DNA from: Isoperla grammatica
Lineage: Eukaryota; Arthropoda; Insecta; Plecoptera; Perlodidae
Length of the DNA: 64,000 bases
Assembly: GCA_945910005.1 (NCBI GenBank)
Contig: OX246739.1
Coordinates: 38,119,598-38,183,597 of the forward strand
Reading direction: 5' to 3'
The notes beneath the pieces were generated by a model that searched no databases, had not been told where the DNA came from, and saw only the letters and a list, made by a program, of their open reading frames with translations. Positions 11,702 to 24,429 of the stretch are shown piece after piece. Both the position numbers and the translations under genes were made by a program. The stretch's first letter is position 1. Each line of letters starts with the position of its first letter.

Positions 11702-12088
11702 TAGGGCTGGGAGAAAACGGTTAATTTTGTAAACGTTTATTTTTCCAAATTTATCGCGTTTAAACGTGTAAACGTAACACCCCTCCAGTTCACAAAATGA
11801 TCACAAAAAAGTGAGGTTTGTTGCAAAAAAACATGTTCAACGAAATAACACGGTTGATTTATTATTATAATATTCATTGTTGGTTATATTCCCCGCCGTT
11901 GTGTGCAACTGTCCACAGCCATTTTGACTCCACACACTAAGCTATGCCTCGTCGGCTCGTCGAAGAACTGTTACATCGGAAAAATCTGTGAATTGGGTTT
12001 TGACACGGTTAAACGTGTATGAATGTTTGTACACGTATATTTTCTCGCGGGCGTTTACACGTTTAAACGTTTACACGACTCAGCCCTA
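11702..12088. mobile_element. 387-bp non-autonomous hAT (TAGGGCTG family)
   Basis: TAGGGCTG at the left is inverted as CAGCCCTA at the right, with a perfect 8-bp duplication ATACAACT on both sides (11694-11701; 12089-12096). The interior is rich in AAACGTTTA-like words and contains no ORF. A second copy in the opposite orientation lies at 21785-22204. Confidence 0.9.
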
Positions 12089-12320
12089 ATACAACTTATA
12101 TAATGTAGTTTCGCTGTAATTTATAGAATACACATAACGATATTAATTTATTAGCAAAAGAAGTGTTTTTTTAACTATTACTTTCAGTATAAGAAGTTTT
12201 GATATAACTAGTTGATCTTACCACGACGCAAGTTTAATTCAAATGGATATTTATTGGAGAAACACTCTCGTGGGTGGATTTGTTGTGAAATCGATAAATT
12301 ATATATATCCAAAAATTAAA

Positions 12321-12399
12321 AAAAAACCTGACTGGGAATTGAACCCAGGTCTCACACTTGCCAAGTGGCACCATGACCCCTAGACCAACGGGACTGGCA
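12321..12399 (-). repeat. tRNA-like SINE head
   Basis: Minus strand: an A-box-like TTGGTCTAGGGGTCATGGT near 12370-12389 and a B box GGGTTCAATTCC at 12335-12346, followed by an A-rich/T-rich tract. Could be a degenerate tRNA gene, but the variable region is long and I prefer a SINE. Confidence 0.55.
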
Positions 12400-15300
12400 A
12401 TTTAATGTCAGGATATTGCACATTATAACATCTAGATATTAAGATTTTTTCACACGTACGTGAAACAATGCAAAGGACTGTCTTCTAATTGAACCACATG
12501 TCCCGAACATAATTATGTGGTGTACATACACTACATAATATAACATGCCTGATACTATTATTTTTTTATTTAAGCACAACATGTTTTGTAATTGCCCAGT
12601 TATGTAATACTAATATATCATCAATCACACTTTAGCTGACTGCAGCAATCAGCTAGAATGCTGCAATGCAATGAATACTGGTACAGTATTACCAAAATTG
12701 CAAGAGGTGCTGAAAAGAAAAAAGAGTTTGAATTGAAAGGCAATTAACAACGCGTCAATAAACAAAACTTTCTTTGCATTACTAGTTTGAAAGGCTGTAT
12801 ACTACGGTACATAACTTTAAATAACCAAGTTGGAATTAAGAAGTGTTTATCGGGTAACCTTTTACACTATCATTCTACCATGAAGTACGATAATGCGTAC
12901 TTTCTCATTTTGAGCACTTATGTCACCTTAGTTATGTACGATGTGTCCACTCAACAATTTATTTTTATCAATATCATCCATTAATTACATTTTTCCAATT
13001 AATAATAAATAAGTTACACATAGTTAATGACAGCTTTGATCTTAGTGAGTATTAATTATTCCATTAGTAACTTTTGTGTCGTGTATTAAAAATGTGTCAT
13101 TGAGAGACTGATGACAAGTAGTATGTAACTGAAACACATTTCACAATAGCTACAGGGACTAAATTTGTATTTAAAAATGGGATAGAGCATTTACATAGGT
13201 ACTTGAAATAATTTTAATTATAGACACAGAACTGCATTTGTTATAAGCATGTTGGTGAAGGCACACCAGATCAGTATTAGTATCATGAACCAATTGGTTT
13301 CATGTGACAACCGGAACATTTACTTATAGCTAATTACCGAAAGCTTAGTTTTATATGTAAGTTACGTATATCAAGCCCACATGTTGCTAGTCCGTGGAGT
13401 ACATAAAGCAGTGATGTCCAACGATACGTATTGATTATTGCAAACGCTATCGATGTCGCGAGAAAATTGATGTACATCTCGATACCGATTTCGTTTCATT
13501 GTATCGAAAGGATCACGATACTGTTTTACTTTTAAACGATACCGTACGAGTAACTGCAGTTCATAATTGCAAATTTCCCCTTCCCAGACCCCTGCACTAC
13601 CCATAATTCACAAACGCTTGGTTTGCTGTGATCCCTTCTACATAAGAAACTGAAATTTTAAAGAAAGACGAATGTGTTTGGTATTGTGAGCTGCCTACCT
13701 CATCATATATGTTCTCTCTCTCACCAACTCCACGGCTCAATAGCTGCCTCTCTCTACTCTTTTTTCCACTCAATACATATCTTGCTGGCATATGCTGGCC
13801 AGCATTACCAAACTACTAGCAAGTCCCACGCTGCTACACAACTCATGTTATTTCTGCCATTTCACAAATAACTAACAAGTGAGCAACCAGTCGCCTGGCA
13901 ATATCCCTAGCCTAATTCTAATTGATAGGTTAAATTACCAAGTTACACACAAATTTTCCTGCAATCATTATGTAGCCTGTTGTTTTATCTTTTAAGTTTT
14001 AATTACTGCCAAAATATGAGATGTCCCTTTCAATTTGTGTATATTGCGATGCCATAAAAAGGTGTCAATATCAATTATTAATTGATAAAAATATCACTGA
14101 CCATCACAAGCATGCATGCTTGCAAAATCTAACTATGCACACATACATACTAGGTACCGAAATATTGTATACATAGAGATATGAAACAATCACAAAAATG
14201 ATGTACTATGAAAAAAGAATTTCTTTTAATCAGTTTATTTCACATTCTTAGTGTTTTATGATGCTTGGTGGTATTTAAAACCTATTTTATTTTCAGAATT
14301 TTTGCAATTCGACCAATTCGCTAGGCCTATATTGTTGAAAGTAGTCAAATTTCCATCGATGCATTTATTACACTTATTTGCAGTAAAATCCAAGCATTTA
14401 TGCATTAAAGGATGTCTTGATATTAAATTCCCACCCTTTTAGGCTTAATTTGCTGGGATACGTCCCCATTCGATCGATGTTGTTTTGCACATGCTCAAAG
14501 GTCAGAGTTTCATAAATATATCGATAGGGGTAGTTGAAAAGTTGCCATTAGGTTGATTGCCATTTTCAGTCAAGCTGATTAGTTAGGTGCTCTTTACCAG
14601 TTTCTCATTATGTGACTCATTGTCAACCATAGCAACAAAATTGACTTGATTTTTACGTATTTTATGTAAAACATTACCATCAGGTTTAAATGTTTTATTT
14701 TCTTTCATGTAGGCGTAAGTGCGATAAAATACTATTTTCTTGCATCAATGAAACTCATTTTCACATGACACTGCTTCTCTTACAATCTCTTTCAAGATCA
14801 AATCAACAATTTTCCAAAGTGCACGAGTATTGTTAACAGGAAATAAATAATAATGTTTAAGTTAATCACACCAATTATTGTCCACTTTAAATTTAGAAAA
14901 AACAATGTTCTCTCTCTCTCTTCTTCCTGGAAAAGTTGCATTGACTGAAAATGCTACGTATTTAATTTTTTGTTTGTTATGGTATTTTATGTATCATGGC
15001 TAACCATCACTCGACTCAAGTAAGCTGTTGGCATCTCATCTCAATCGTACAATTACATTAGAACAAAACATGTTAATTAATGTTCAACATAATTGTTATG
15101 TAAAAGCAAAATCATTATTAGCAGGACTGATTATAGATGAGCTAACACATCTGAAATGTCACACAAGAGCCGAAACCAGTTATGCCCTAAACACCAGTGG
15201 TTATTGCCAAGTCGGAGCAATTGAGAAGAGAGTGGCATGTATGAATATGAAAAACGTGGCCTGTAGAACATATTAATGTAAGCACAATGTGTTTTGCTTG

Positions 15301-15615
15301 TCTTTGCATTGAAGCTGGGAGTATGACAGACAGTTTAAACAAACTCCAGAATGAGAACATCCAAGGTGAGAACATCCTTGTCTCATATAAACTGCATTAT
15401 CTGAAGACTGCTACAAAGTATCAGTGTTCAAAACATTTGGCAGCAAGTCTTCAGCTTTCAATTTCAAAACTTATGTCTAAAATATTTAGTTTTATAATCA
15501 ATCCATAAGGATTATTCTGGTAACTATATACTTTTACAATCTGAATGATACCAACTTTGTGTTTAGAATGTAACGGTTTCAACTTTCAAAGTAATAGTTG
15601 CTCTTTCATTAGCTA
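12400..15615. other. gene-free stretch
   Basis: No supported gene. Short frames at 12787-12984 and 15028-15508 look like chance. A possible decayed hAT spans roughly 13412-14098 (CAGTGAT at both ends, TATCGAT-rich interior), but its flanks do not form an 8-bp duplication. Confidence 0.55.
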
Positions 15616-16235
15616 TACTGCTCTCACTGTAACGTACAAGGTGTTGTTGTCACGGATTATGTAATAATTTCCCCTCCCCCTTTCCACCTCCACTCGATAC
15701 CGGCTGAGCGCGTGCGAGAAAGGTATGCGGGGAAGGTTGCGGTCAACAAGCCAGGTGTCATTGTTTAAAATAGCAATCTTTTAAAGTACCGGTAGTTAAA
15801 TGTTACAATTTCTCAATTACTTATCAAATATACGGAATAATCACGAAAAATGGTTATAAAATTAACTTTGAATTTTAAAAACAGCTTGAAAACTGTCAAT
15901 TTTACAGAAGTTGTCTCGTCATCATTATAATTTTCAGACTACGCCAACATTGTTACTATTCAAGCTATTTTTAAAATTCAAAGTTAATTTTATATAATTT
16001 TTTTCATTTTTTTTGTGATTAATCCATATACAGGTAACTGAGAAGTGATTGAGAAATATTGCTATTTTAAACAATGACACCTGGCTTGTTGACCGCAACC
16101 CTCCCCGCATACCTTTCTCGTACACGCTCAGCTGGTACCGAGTGGAGGTGGAAAGGGGGAGGAGAAATTACTACATAGGCCCCTAATCCGTGATGACAAC
16201 ACCTTGTTGAGTTGTACGTTACAGTGAGAGCAGTA
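15616..16235. mobile_element. 620-bp foldback element with TA duplication
   Basis: TACTGCTCTCACTGTAACG and its inverse form the ends. TA flanks each side (15614-15615; 16236-16237). The two arms (~280 bp each) pair almost throughout, leaving a loop near 15,895-15,945. TA duplication suggests a Tc1/mariner-mobilised MITE. No ORF. Confidence 0.8.
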
Positions 16236-18238
16236 TATAGGTTTGTTTATCATCAAAATCCCAATATACACAGGGCCTACATCTGAAAGAATCTTTACTG
16301 CATTCACAACTAGGCAAGGATGTCACACATTTAATAAAAAGTGAACGGTTTGATGCTAAGTACAAAAACATCACATGTTAGTTTGGATTTCAACTCAGTC
16401 TCATGTAGCAAACTGGGGAACTCTTGGGGTGATTCATCCAAATGTGCCTAACCACAATACAGTAGTACCAAGTACCACCATCTTGGCCTAAACAGCTAAA
16501 AAAAAGCTACTTTTGTAGTATTTGTATGTGAAGGTCTTTCGTCCCATCCACACAACCCACGAGGGCCATAAGGCCCTACGCAAAAAAGTACTATGCCACT
16601 TTTCCCACCAAAAAGGGTATTAGACAGGGGGGGGGGGGGGGTGCTCTTTTTACCAGACCAGAACAATTCTCCTTCATTCTTCTGACAAATTGCTCGACTA
16701 TAGGTTGCATGAAGGCACTGCCACTGTGTGTGTACACGTATACTATGCAAAATACCCGTGACTGTTGCAGGTGACTCAATCCTTTAGTAGAATATCTTTT
16801 ACACCTATCAAAAAATTTACATCGCCATCGGCTACCAATGTAAATACATACTTTAACTAGTATGCATGAGTGACTTTTAAAAGACATGTTTCTGAGCTTC
16901 GCTTTGAGCGTGGAAGTGTGGCGTGCCGAGCGATAGCGCAAGAGATGTGGACGGACCAACAAGTTGTGTGGCTTGAAGACAACGCACACAGTGGCAGTAC
17001 CCAACCATGTGTGATCATACAGCACCCCACGACTAGAGAGTTCACTAATAAACCCAGTGTTCAGTTCTCAAACGACTTTATGTGGAATGATTGTTTAGTG
17101 TGGTTAGTTTGTTTAGACCTACATAACATAGCTTATGGACATGGAAATGTAGTACCGGTAGGCCTATTGTATTTTGTACTAATAGTTTTTATAAATCTTC
17201 AAATATTTATGCCGCTTATAGTAAAATGTAATAGTTAATAGTTACAGCTAAGAAATAAAAGGGCAATGAGGCAGTAGAAAGTTTACTATATGTGTATCAC
17301 TGTCGGAAAAGAAGAAAATTGAGAGGAGAAGAGGGTCAACTGGATCATGGAATGTACAAGATGGAAATTTGCCATAGACTTTGGCTTTGTAATACTGTAG
17401 GCCTACTTACAGTAATGGAAACTTCAAAATGCTAGTACTACACAAGGTTATACCCTAAAAGGAAGGATTTTTTGAAAAATAAAGTAACACACCTGGTCCT
17501 CTAGTTCTAGACTTGTGGCTGGAAAGATAAATATTATTATAGGTGTAAACAAAAAGTAACTGTAGTACGAGATGCATGCTACTAACACTTTGTAGGTAGG
17601 CATAACGTCACACAATATGACTAGGTAAATATTGTCAATAAATCCAACCAGTAACACGATCAAGGAGACCTGGGATCTACATATAAAACCTGGAACCAGT
17701 ATTAAATTCAAAATCTATGTTACTAAGCCAAAGGCTTGCAAAACTAAATCACGCAGTCTTCAAAACACACTCTCCATGTCCATAGGATGTACATATTTGG
17801 TTTTATTCTTTTGAAAATGTGTATTAGTGGGGGCTACTTGTTTTGAATATTTGCAACATGATTCTTTATAGTTTTTATTTACCCAACTTAAAGCTGAAAT
17901 GTATAGCCTAATATGTTATGAATTCCACTAATAAACCCAAGAGGGATTATATTTCCATACACAGTATTTTGAGAACTTTGTAGTCGAGCTAATGGGTAAA
18001 ATAATAGGTCTTTTGTCTTTCTCTCTCTTATACTCCCTTTGACTCCATTATACTTTGAGATTCACTAAATATTACATACAACCCAAGTATGTAGTTAAGA
18101 GCCATAATGATGCGCCGTTTAAGAACTGATCACCAAAAAATAGGTCCACTGCTGTGAGTAGTCTAGTTCTGAATAAATTCTAGAGTACGTATTAACTAAA
18201 TTGAAAAATAATGGCTGCCACGAGCTATCACAGAGTTA
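16236..18238. other. gene-free stretch
   Basis: No recognised gene. Contains a ~17-nt G run at about 16626-16642. The two overlapping ~120-140 codon frames around 16.6-17.2 kb have no recognisable motif and run on opposite strands, so they are not annotated. Confidence 0.55.
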
Positions 18239-21200
18239 TTAACAGTGAGGATGTTGCGACCGATCCCCTTGTTCACTTCGAATCGAGCTCTCGATTATCG
18301 GGCTGTCCACAACCGAAGCGTTGCCGGACTCTTCGCTGATTGTTGACAAACCTGTCACCGTTGTTGTTATTACTGGAATCTTCCCAAACATGGTCTTTTT
18401 GTCAGTAGGAGAGTCTGGGTCTATGATGAAGTCTCCAAATCCGGCGTTCAAGTTGGTGAAGTCGGTGATTTGCGGCTGACAAACACCGGAATCTACAATC
18501 GGTGGTAAAAACATTCGACGATACTGGTGTCGATTGGAGTGGGAGTGATCGGCGGTGCTATCCTAAACGAGAAAGTTAGATCATTATTGACCCACCACCA
18601 ATGGCAAAGTCTAACGAATTTCCAGTCTTGATATTGACATAAACTAGGAAGACATCTCCATTATTATGTATCAATTGATCATCAATTCTTTTAAAGTGGT
18701 CTGATAAGACTTACAAAATATGCTTTTTACTGTCTTGTTCTATTTCATATAATTGTATATAGGCCAACTATACAGCATATGAACTACTACTAAATGTAGG
18801 CAAACATTACTTCATCCTATCAAATAGAAAGACAATAAGTTACACTGACATTTTGTGTAGGCTATACGTACCATATTGTATCGACTAGCAAGTGCCACCT
18901 CTGAGCTTCTAGAATCCTGTTCGATGGGTTGAAAGACATGTAGAATTGTCCAAGTGGGTACAAAGAATTTAGCCATCATGAAGAAAGAAAAGATTGTCGA
19001 GTAAACAATCTGAGTGTGACCGAACAGAGCGCTGCACCCGGCTTTCTCCGTTCCAACTAGAACATAATATGAACACCACATTAAACCTCCAATTTGGAAG
19101 GAAGTACTCATTGACTTTAGTGATACTTTGACATCAAGTGTGAAATCATCCTTAAATTTACCACGAGAAATGAATCTATATCCAATACAAAGTATGTAGC
19201 CTAAAGAAAGATAGGCTACAATCATTTAAAGGTTGATATCATTATCAATATACTTCATAACCAATATCATTAATCATTATCAACACAATATATGTTAAAA
19301 AATTCAAAAAAGAGCAGGAACTGATCCATGACCATAGGCTACGCGGATGCCTACAAGATTTTAACAAAATGTAAAGACTAACACATCATTCCCTACTCAT
19401 GGACCCTACTCATGGACTTTGGTAGGCACAAAATTAATTCATCCTAATTATAGGTCTCGCAAAACAACCTCGGTAATGCTTTCGTCATCAATCAATGACG
19501 TGTTTACGGTCTCGGACAACCCGAGCAGGTATCTGAATTAGCCACGGTCGCTGGTTGGCTGCCGCTCACCCACCCGTGACGGAAGCATTACCAAAGATCT
19601 TGTACGGCGAGTATAGCCTATCGGTACACTAAAAAAAAAAAAACCATACATCTAGATGACTTCAAACAGTGGCAGCTGGTGGGGGCAGACAAGGGAGGCC
19701 AGGCCTCCAGTCAAACATTTCCGGGGGGAGGAGGATTAATCTGTCCCATGATCTTGTTTAAAATGGTTTTATGTATTTTGATTTTTGATGTTCTACTTAC
19801 GGTACATAATATACATACATATTTACCTTAAGATTTGTTAAACGCAACCACAAGTTCAACGTTTCAAAATTTCGCACCTCTTTAGAAAGTGACTGCTAGC
19901 CACGTTGCACCAGTAGAAAGCGCGAGGAACATTCGGGCCTCCTGTTGTTCAGTCCTGTGGTAGCCTGCCTACCTGAGCGGTGCGGGGCAATGCAATAGGC
20001 ATACTCCCCCCCTCCCTCCCTAAGTTGCTGCATGTGTAATAAGATGCCAAAGGAGGCCAGCAGCTTCGTTTTTTTTTCTTGGATTTTTCACGAAAGTAAC
20101 GAAGTCGGCCGCTTTCCAGTTCTCTCAGCAGTTTGTCCTTTGTAGGGAATTGTTAGTTGTTTTCCTGCTGTTGTTGTTCCTACCTTGTTGCTTGATTCAA
20201 TGAAGTCAAATATTCTGGACGAGTTATTAGTGCCACCATTAACGAGACATACATACGAGGAAAGAGTAGGCCTAAGGAAGACAGAAGACTGAAACGAGCT
20301 ATACCCGTTGCTACAGAGGGGTGGAGAGAAACAGCACGTTTTTTTGTCACGGTATGGGAGATTGTTATGGCTGATGGCAAGTGTCGTCAACTTAAATTCA
20401 AGCAACTTAAATCCGGAACTTAAACCCTAATCCACACCTACATTATAACACCTAAAACAACGGAGGTACCGGTATAAAAATGCTGTTTAAAAAAATCGAC
20501 CTGCGGAGCAAATTGGGGGGCCCGGCCTCCAAACTCCCCTTGTACTGGTGCAACTTTCAATTGCTTACATATTCGGTCTCTGGAAGTGTCCTGGTCTCCC
20601 TGTTATTTTATACCGCGAGCCACCACTGACTTCAAATGGCTAATTTTATCATTTAGTAGAGGCCTGGCAGGGCTAATCTATTCTCCTTTGTGGGCTAGAA
20701 ATTAGAAATAGGCTAGAAACTCACCAAATCTCATCACGGCATCAAATGTGACGGCTAAAATGGCAGAGAACTCGTACGCGGCAATGACACTCCAAACGTC
20801 TCGAGTCTGAGTACTCTTGAATGAGGCAAGGGCCCAGATTCCTTCCATTCTATGGGTGACATAGATCGCCGCCACTAGAAACGTCTGCACAATGGCAAAG
20901 TCTGCCGATGAGAGCATCAGCCAGTAGGGACGCATGCACTCAGTCCAGCTTCCCGCAACATCCACCATGCCCATCAGTGCCACAGTGATGCAGTAGAGGA
21001 TGTGTAAGCACAGGACAGGATTGATCAAGTGCTGAACGATATCCTCCCTGTTCAGGCTTCGGGCAGCAAGGGACCAGTGAAGGTGACATATTATTGTGAA
21101 CTGTAGCAACTTGAGGAATCCTGCTGAAAAGTCCAGTTGAGGAAAGCGATTGCCAACCATGAAACTTGTACCACTAAAAAGAAAACAATGCCAATTAACA

Positions 21201-23807
21201 TTTTTTGTAATAGACATCAGATTCCAACACAGCCATTCAAGCTACTGCTCCAGATTGTGAAATGACAAGTTTGCAAAAAGTGTCGAAATACACAGTAACT
21301 TCAACTCGTCGAAAAGAAGAGTTGGTAACGCTTGCGAACAGGTGATCCGTCTTTGTACTCACTTCCTTTGTGTATTTCTTTGCGAGATTGATGGGCCTAC
21401 GTAGTAGACTATAGGCCTATACACATTATTTGATTATTTATCTGTAGGCCTAAGGTACAGTAATTTTTTTGCAAATAGGCTATTATATTTTTTGATAGTA
21501 AAATTAATTTTTAAAATACATCTTTTTGACATCTTTCACATTCACTATGGCAATATGGCATACAAGCAGGCGCGCAGTGAGGTGTACCAACGTAAGTAAA
21601 TTTGAAAAAACCCTAAAAGACACCTTCTTCAAATTATACAAGTGCTAGTCTATAATTCATGGGAAGTAGATTGGCAAAACTACAACGGAGTTGGAGCTAA
21701 GACAAATGAAGAAGGTGGAATTCTACACGAAATATACTTCCAGGTATATTTAATGGTGTTTAAAATAAATAATAATATTGTAACTAGGGCTGAGTCGTTT
21801 AAGCGTGTAAACGCCCGCGAGAAAATGTACGTGTACAAATATTCATACACGTTTAACCGTGACTTATACCCAGCCTGACCAATCCCCCCCCCCCCCCCCC
21901 ACCCAAAACCCAATTCACAGATTTTAACAATGTCACAGCTCTTTGACATGGCCACAAGGCATAGCTTTGTGCGTGGAGTCAAAATGACTGTGGACAGTTG
22001 GTCACAAAGGTGGGGAATATAATCAACAATGACTATTATAATAAAACAAACGTGTTAATTCGTTGAAAATTTTTTTGCGAAAATTATAACTTAATTTTTT
22101 GTTATCATTTTGTGAACCGGAGGGGTGTTACGTTTAAACATTTACGTTGCGAAAAATTTGGAAAAATAAACGTTTATAAAATTAACGGTTTTCTTCCAGC
22201 CCCAATTGTAACATCGGTTAAAAAGATTAACAATTGAACATTTCACAATAAAACTGTGAATAATAATGCAACTTTGGTGTTTTTCTACGAAAAAAGTGAG
22301 TAAAACGGCGGATCACCTCTTTGCAAGCATTACCGAAGAGCTAAACCTGAATTTCAGTTGTGGATGACACTTTTAGCCAATCAGTGTGTTCTATTTCCCA
22401 ACTGAGGTGGTCCAAGGTTGTGCTGATTGGCTGAAAGCCTGAAAGCAAGTTTTTAAACACACGTTTGCAGTCACAACGTAACGTCACAACGTGAATCCAT
22501 CCCACTCGTTTTTGGTGGCTTGGAAAATATGCAAGTTTTTAAAACCAAAACGTAGGCCTACGTTGTGATCTAAATGTGTATTGCAGTTTATTCCCGTTGC
22601 GATTGTTCCATGGTGTTCATAATTTGTGATTGAAAACGTTCTGTGACCAATCAGAAACGAGCTTCGTTACGCCTAATGCTAGCAACGACAACTAAACAAA
22701 CTATTTACCAGCCGTCAGTTGTCAAACTTTTGTTATTCCTCACAAGTGTCAAAAGGTAAGGTCTAGGCCTAGATTTCGTAAGTAGGCCTAAGGGCCTAGG
22801 CCTACCTCTAGAGCATGTGTTTATAAAAAAAAAATTGCATCCAAAAGTTAAAAAGAGTCTACGCGCTCCTTAAACCAATCTAAATCATTATTGTCTAAAT
22901 CATTATTGTCTCCTTCATCTGCGGCATTTTCAATCTCATCGCGGAACTACGTATTCAATTGTTTGTTGTTGTTGTGGTCACCATGACTGTCTGAAAAGAA
23001 ACATTAACTGCCATTGAGTACAATTGAATCATGGGGGCAGTGATTTAAAACGTGAAAAATTATCCAACCACGAGTATTTCGATGGCGGGAGGGAACGTCA
23101 CGTTTCGAGACGTGAATTCGTTGGCGTTGCGGTTTAAAAACTTGCATTCTGCGCAAAACGTACGTTTTGATCATTACGTGACCCGCCAAGCCACCTTTTT
23201 TTAGGAATTGACTGCAAACGTGTGTTTAAAAACTTGCCTCCCAGTACCACGCCGAGCACATCCACAACTGAAGATCCAGGCTTAAACAGGTCCTAGGCAC
23301 AGGCCTACCCTTATGCAAAAAAGCCTCACTAGCCCTATGTGCACTTTCCAACTAGGCCTAGGCCTATTGTGTTCTCAGGCTGACGTGACAGAAAGTTGGT
23401 GGCAAGTAGATGTCTAGCGCAGGAACTTAAAATGAGTTTAAATCCTACAGACTGGGATCATGTAATATAAAGGAAAATAGACCTAACTAGGCCTAGGCCT
23501 ATGCATAATTAGTGCCCAAGCATAGGTCTCAGGCCCTTGTCAAGTAAACCTAAGTAGGGCCTATGGGTACTTACCAAATTAGACATTCGACGGCTGAAAC
23601 GTAAAATAGGACATAGTGGTGCATTTGCCGATGTCTGCAAATATGATATTTTACAATCTTCAAGACCACGAAGGCAAGGGTTATCGTTGCTGTTGTTGTG
23701 AGTAAACTTGCACGGACACATGCCAACGTATCGTACGTGTCAAAAAAACATCCTTTATTTGCAACATCTACTGTATCGTTGCCGAACTTACGCCCTCGCG
23801 TCCACAT
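18239..23807 (-). CDS. orphan multi-pass membrane protein, four exons, ~444 residues
   Basis: Exons in transcript order: complement(23575..23807), (20725..21173), (18872..19200), (18239..18562). All junctions have GT/AG ends and the reading phases agree (2, 1, 0), giving one 444-residue frame from an ATG at 23807 to a stop at 18239. About seven or eight hydrophobic segments are visible, for example near residues 35-55 (TITLAFVVLKIVKY), 65-85, 95-115, 130-150, 160-180, 205-235, 265-285 and 295-325. A hydrophilic tail of roughly 110 residues follows, with FLPPIVDSGVCQPQ and a Ser/Glu-rich end. The layout resembles a 7TM receptor or transporter-like protein, but I recognise no signature (no DRY, no NPxxY), so family is unknown. 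Introns 1 and 2 are filled with nested DNA transposons. An upstream non-coding exon is possible (TTTTTAG acceptor just before the ATG). Confidence 0.75.
19472..19592. repeat. 121-bp inverted-repeat element
   Basis: GGTAATGCTTTCGTCA at the left is inverted at the right with one mismatch. The ends resemble those of the larger element at 21324-22334, so this is probably an internally deleted relative. Flanks do not show a matching 8-bp duplication. Confidence 0.55.
19667..20628. mobile_element. 962-bp hAT (ZMYM1-like end type)
   Basis: The left end is CAGTGGCAGCTGGTGG and the right end is the inverse of CAGTGGTGGCTCGCGG. A perfect 8-bp duplication ACTTCAAA flanks it (19659-19666; 20629-20636). 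The CAGGCCTCC words just inside the ends are common in this hAT group. The plus strand around 20,190-20,400 has short transposase-like stretches but is broken by stops. It lies in intron 2 of the orphan membrane gene. Confidence 0.85.
21324..22334. mobile_element. hAT-like element, host of a nested hAT
   Basis: The terminal inverted repeats run ~42 bp (GGTAACGCTTGCGAACAGG at the left; GGTAATGCTTGCAAAGAGG inverted at the right). Flanks gaagagtt (21316-21323) and gaagagct (22335-22342) match at 7 of 8 positions. A 420-bp hAT of another family has inserted inside. Lies in intron 1 of the orphan membrane gene. Confidence 0.7.
21785..22204. mobile_element. nested hAT, second copy of the TAGGGCTG family
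   Basis: TAGGGCTG at the left and CAGCCCCA at the right are flanked by perfect ATTGTAAC duplications (21777-21784; 22205-22212). The interior matches the copy at 11702-12088 in inverted orientation, including the TTGACTCCACACAC and AAACGTTTA words. A ~17-nt C run lies near 21884-21900. Confidence 0.88.
22343..23284. mobile_element. ~940-bp inverted-repeat element
   Basis: The left end AAACCTGAATTTCAGTTGTG and right end (inverse of AAGCCTGGATCTTCAGTTGTG) pair. Inner blocks also pair (GCAAGTTTTTAAACACACG with its inverse near 23,215). It abuts the right duplication of the 21324-22334 element. A clear target duplication was not found, so borders are approximate. Confidence 0.55.
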
Positions 23808-24429
23808 TTCAAACACTAAAAATAAATCAAAAGTGTCAATGACATTAGCGTGGGTGTACCCGCCCTAGCCTAGGCCTAACAACATCCTTTGTGCAGAATG
23901 GCGATGGCCTAGGCCTTAGGTAGGCCATAAACCCCATTATATGTGACAAGAGCTTACAAACGTCATTCCAAAGTCCTACCATAAACATTAGAAAAGGATT
24001 ACTAACCTGAATAAATAGTGTTATGTGAAATGCATGACCTACTTATACATTCAATATACACGAAAAACCTACAGGAAAATGCTTCACAATATTTTCCACT
24101 TTGATTTCTCTATTTTCATTCATAATGAGTAAAACTGCAAAATTCGTGTACAGACGCCATGATGGCTACCATTTCCGTACGTCATAAAAGCACCGCCTTT
24201 TAGAGACGATACCGCTGAACGCCCGCAGTTTGTGCGCCTAGATTTGAATCCATGAACTATGGCCATGCATGAACCATGTGCATGAACCATGGAGTAGGTA
24301 CTATTATAAATCCATGCATGAACACACCATGGAGTTATAAGTGGGGCTTATAACTCCATGAACACACAACACTAGAATACGGAAGGTGTAAAGCGGTGCT
24401 TACACAAGATACTAGTGATTATTGACTAA

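Noticed and set aside
13412..14098. possible hAT with CAGTGAT ends
   Set aside because: The 8-bp flanks do not match and the inner ends diverge; kept only as a note.
16591..17238. 122- and 144-codon frames on opposite strands
   Set aside because: Overlapping, no motif, one crosses a G run; chance ORFs are more likely.
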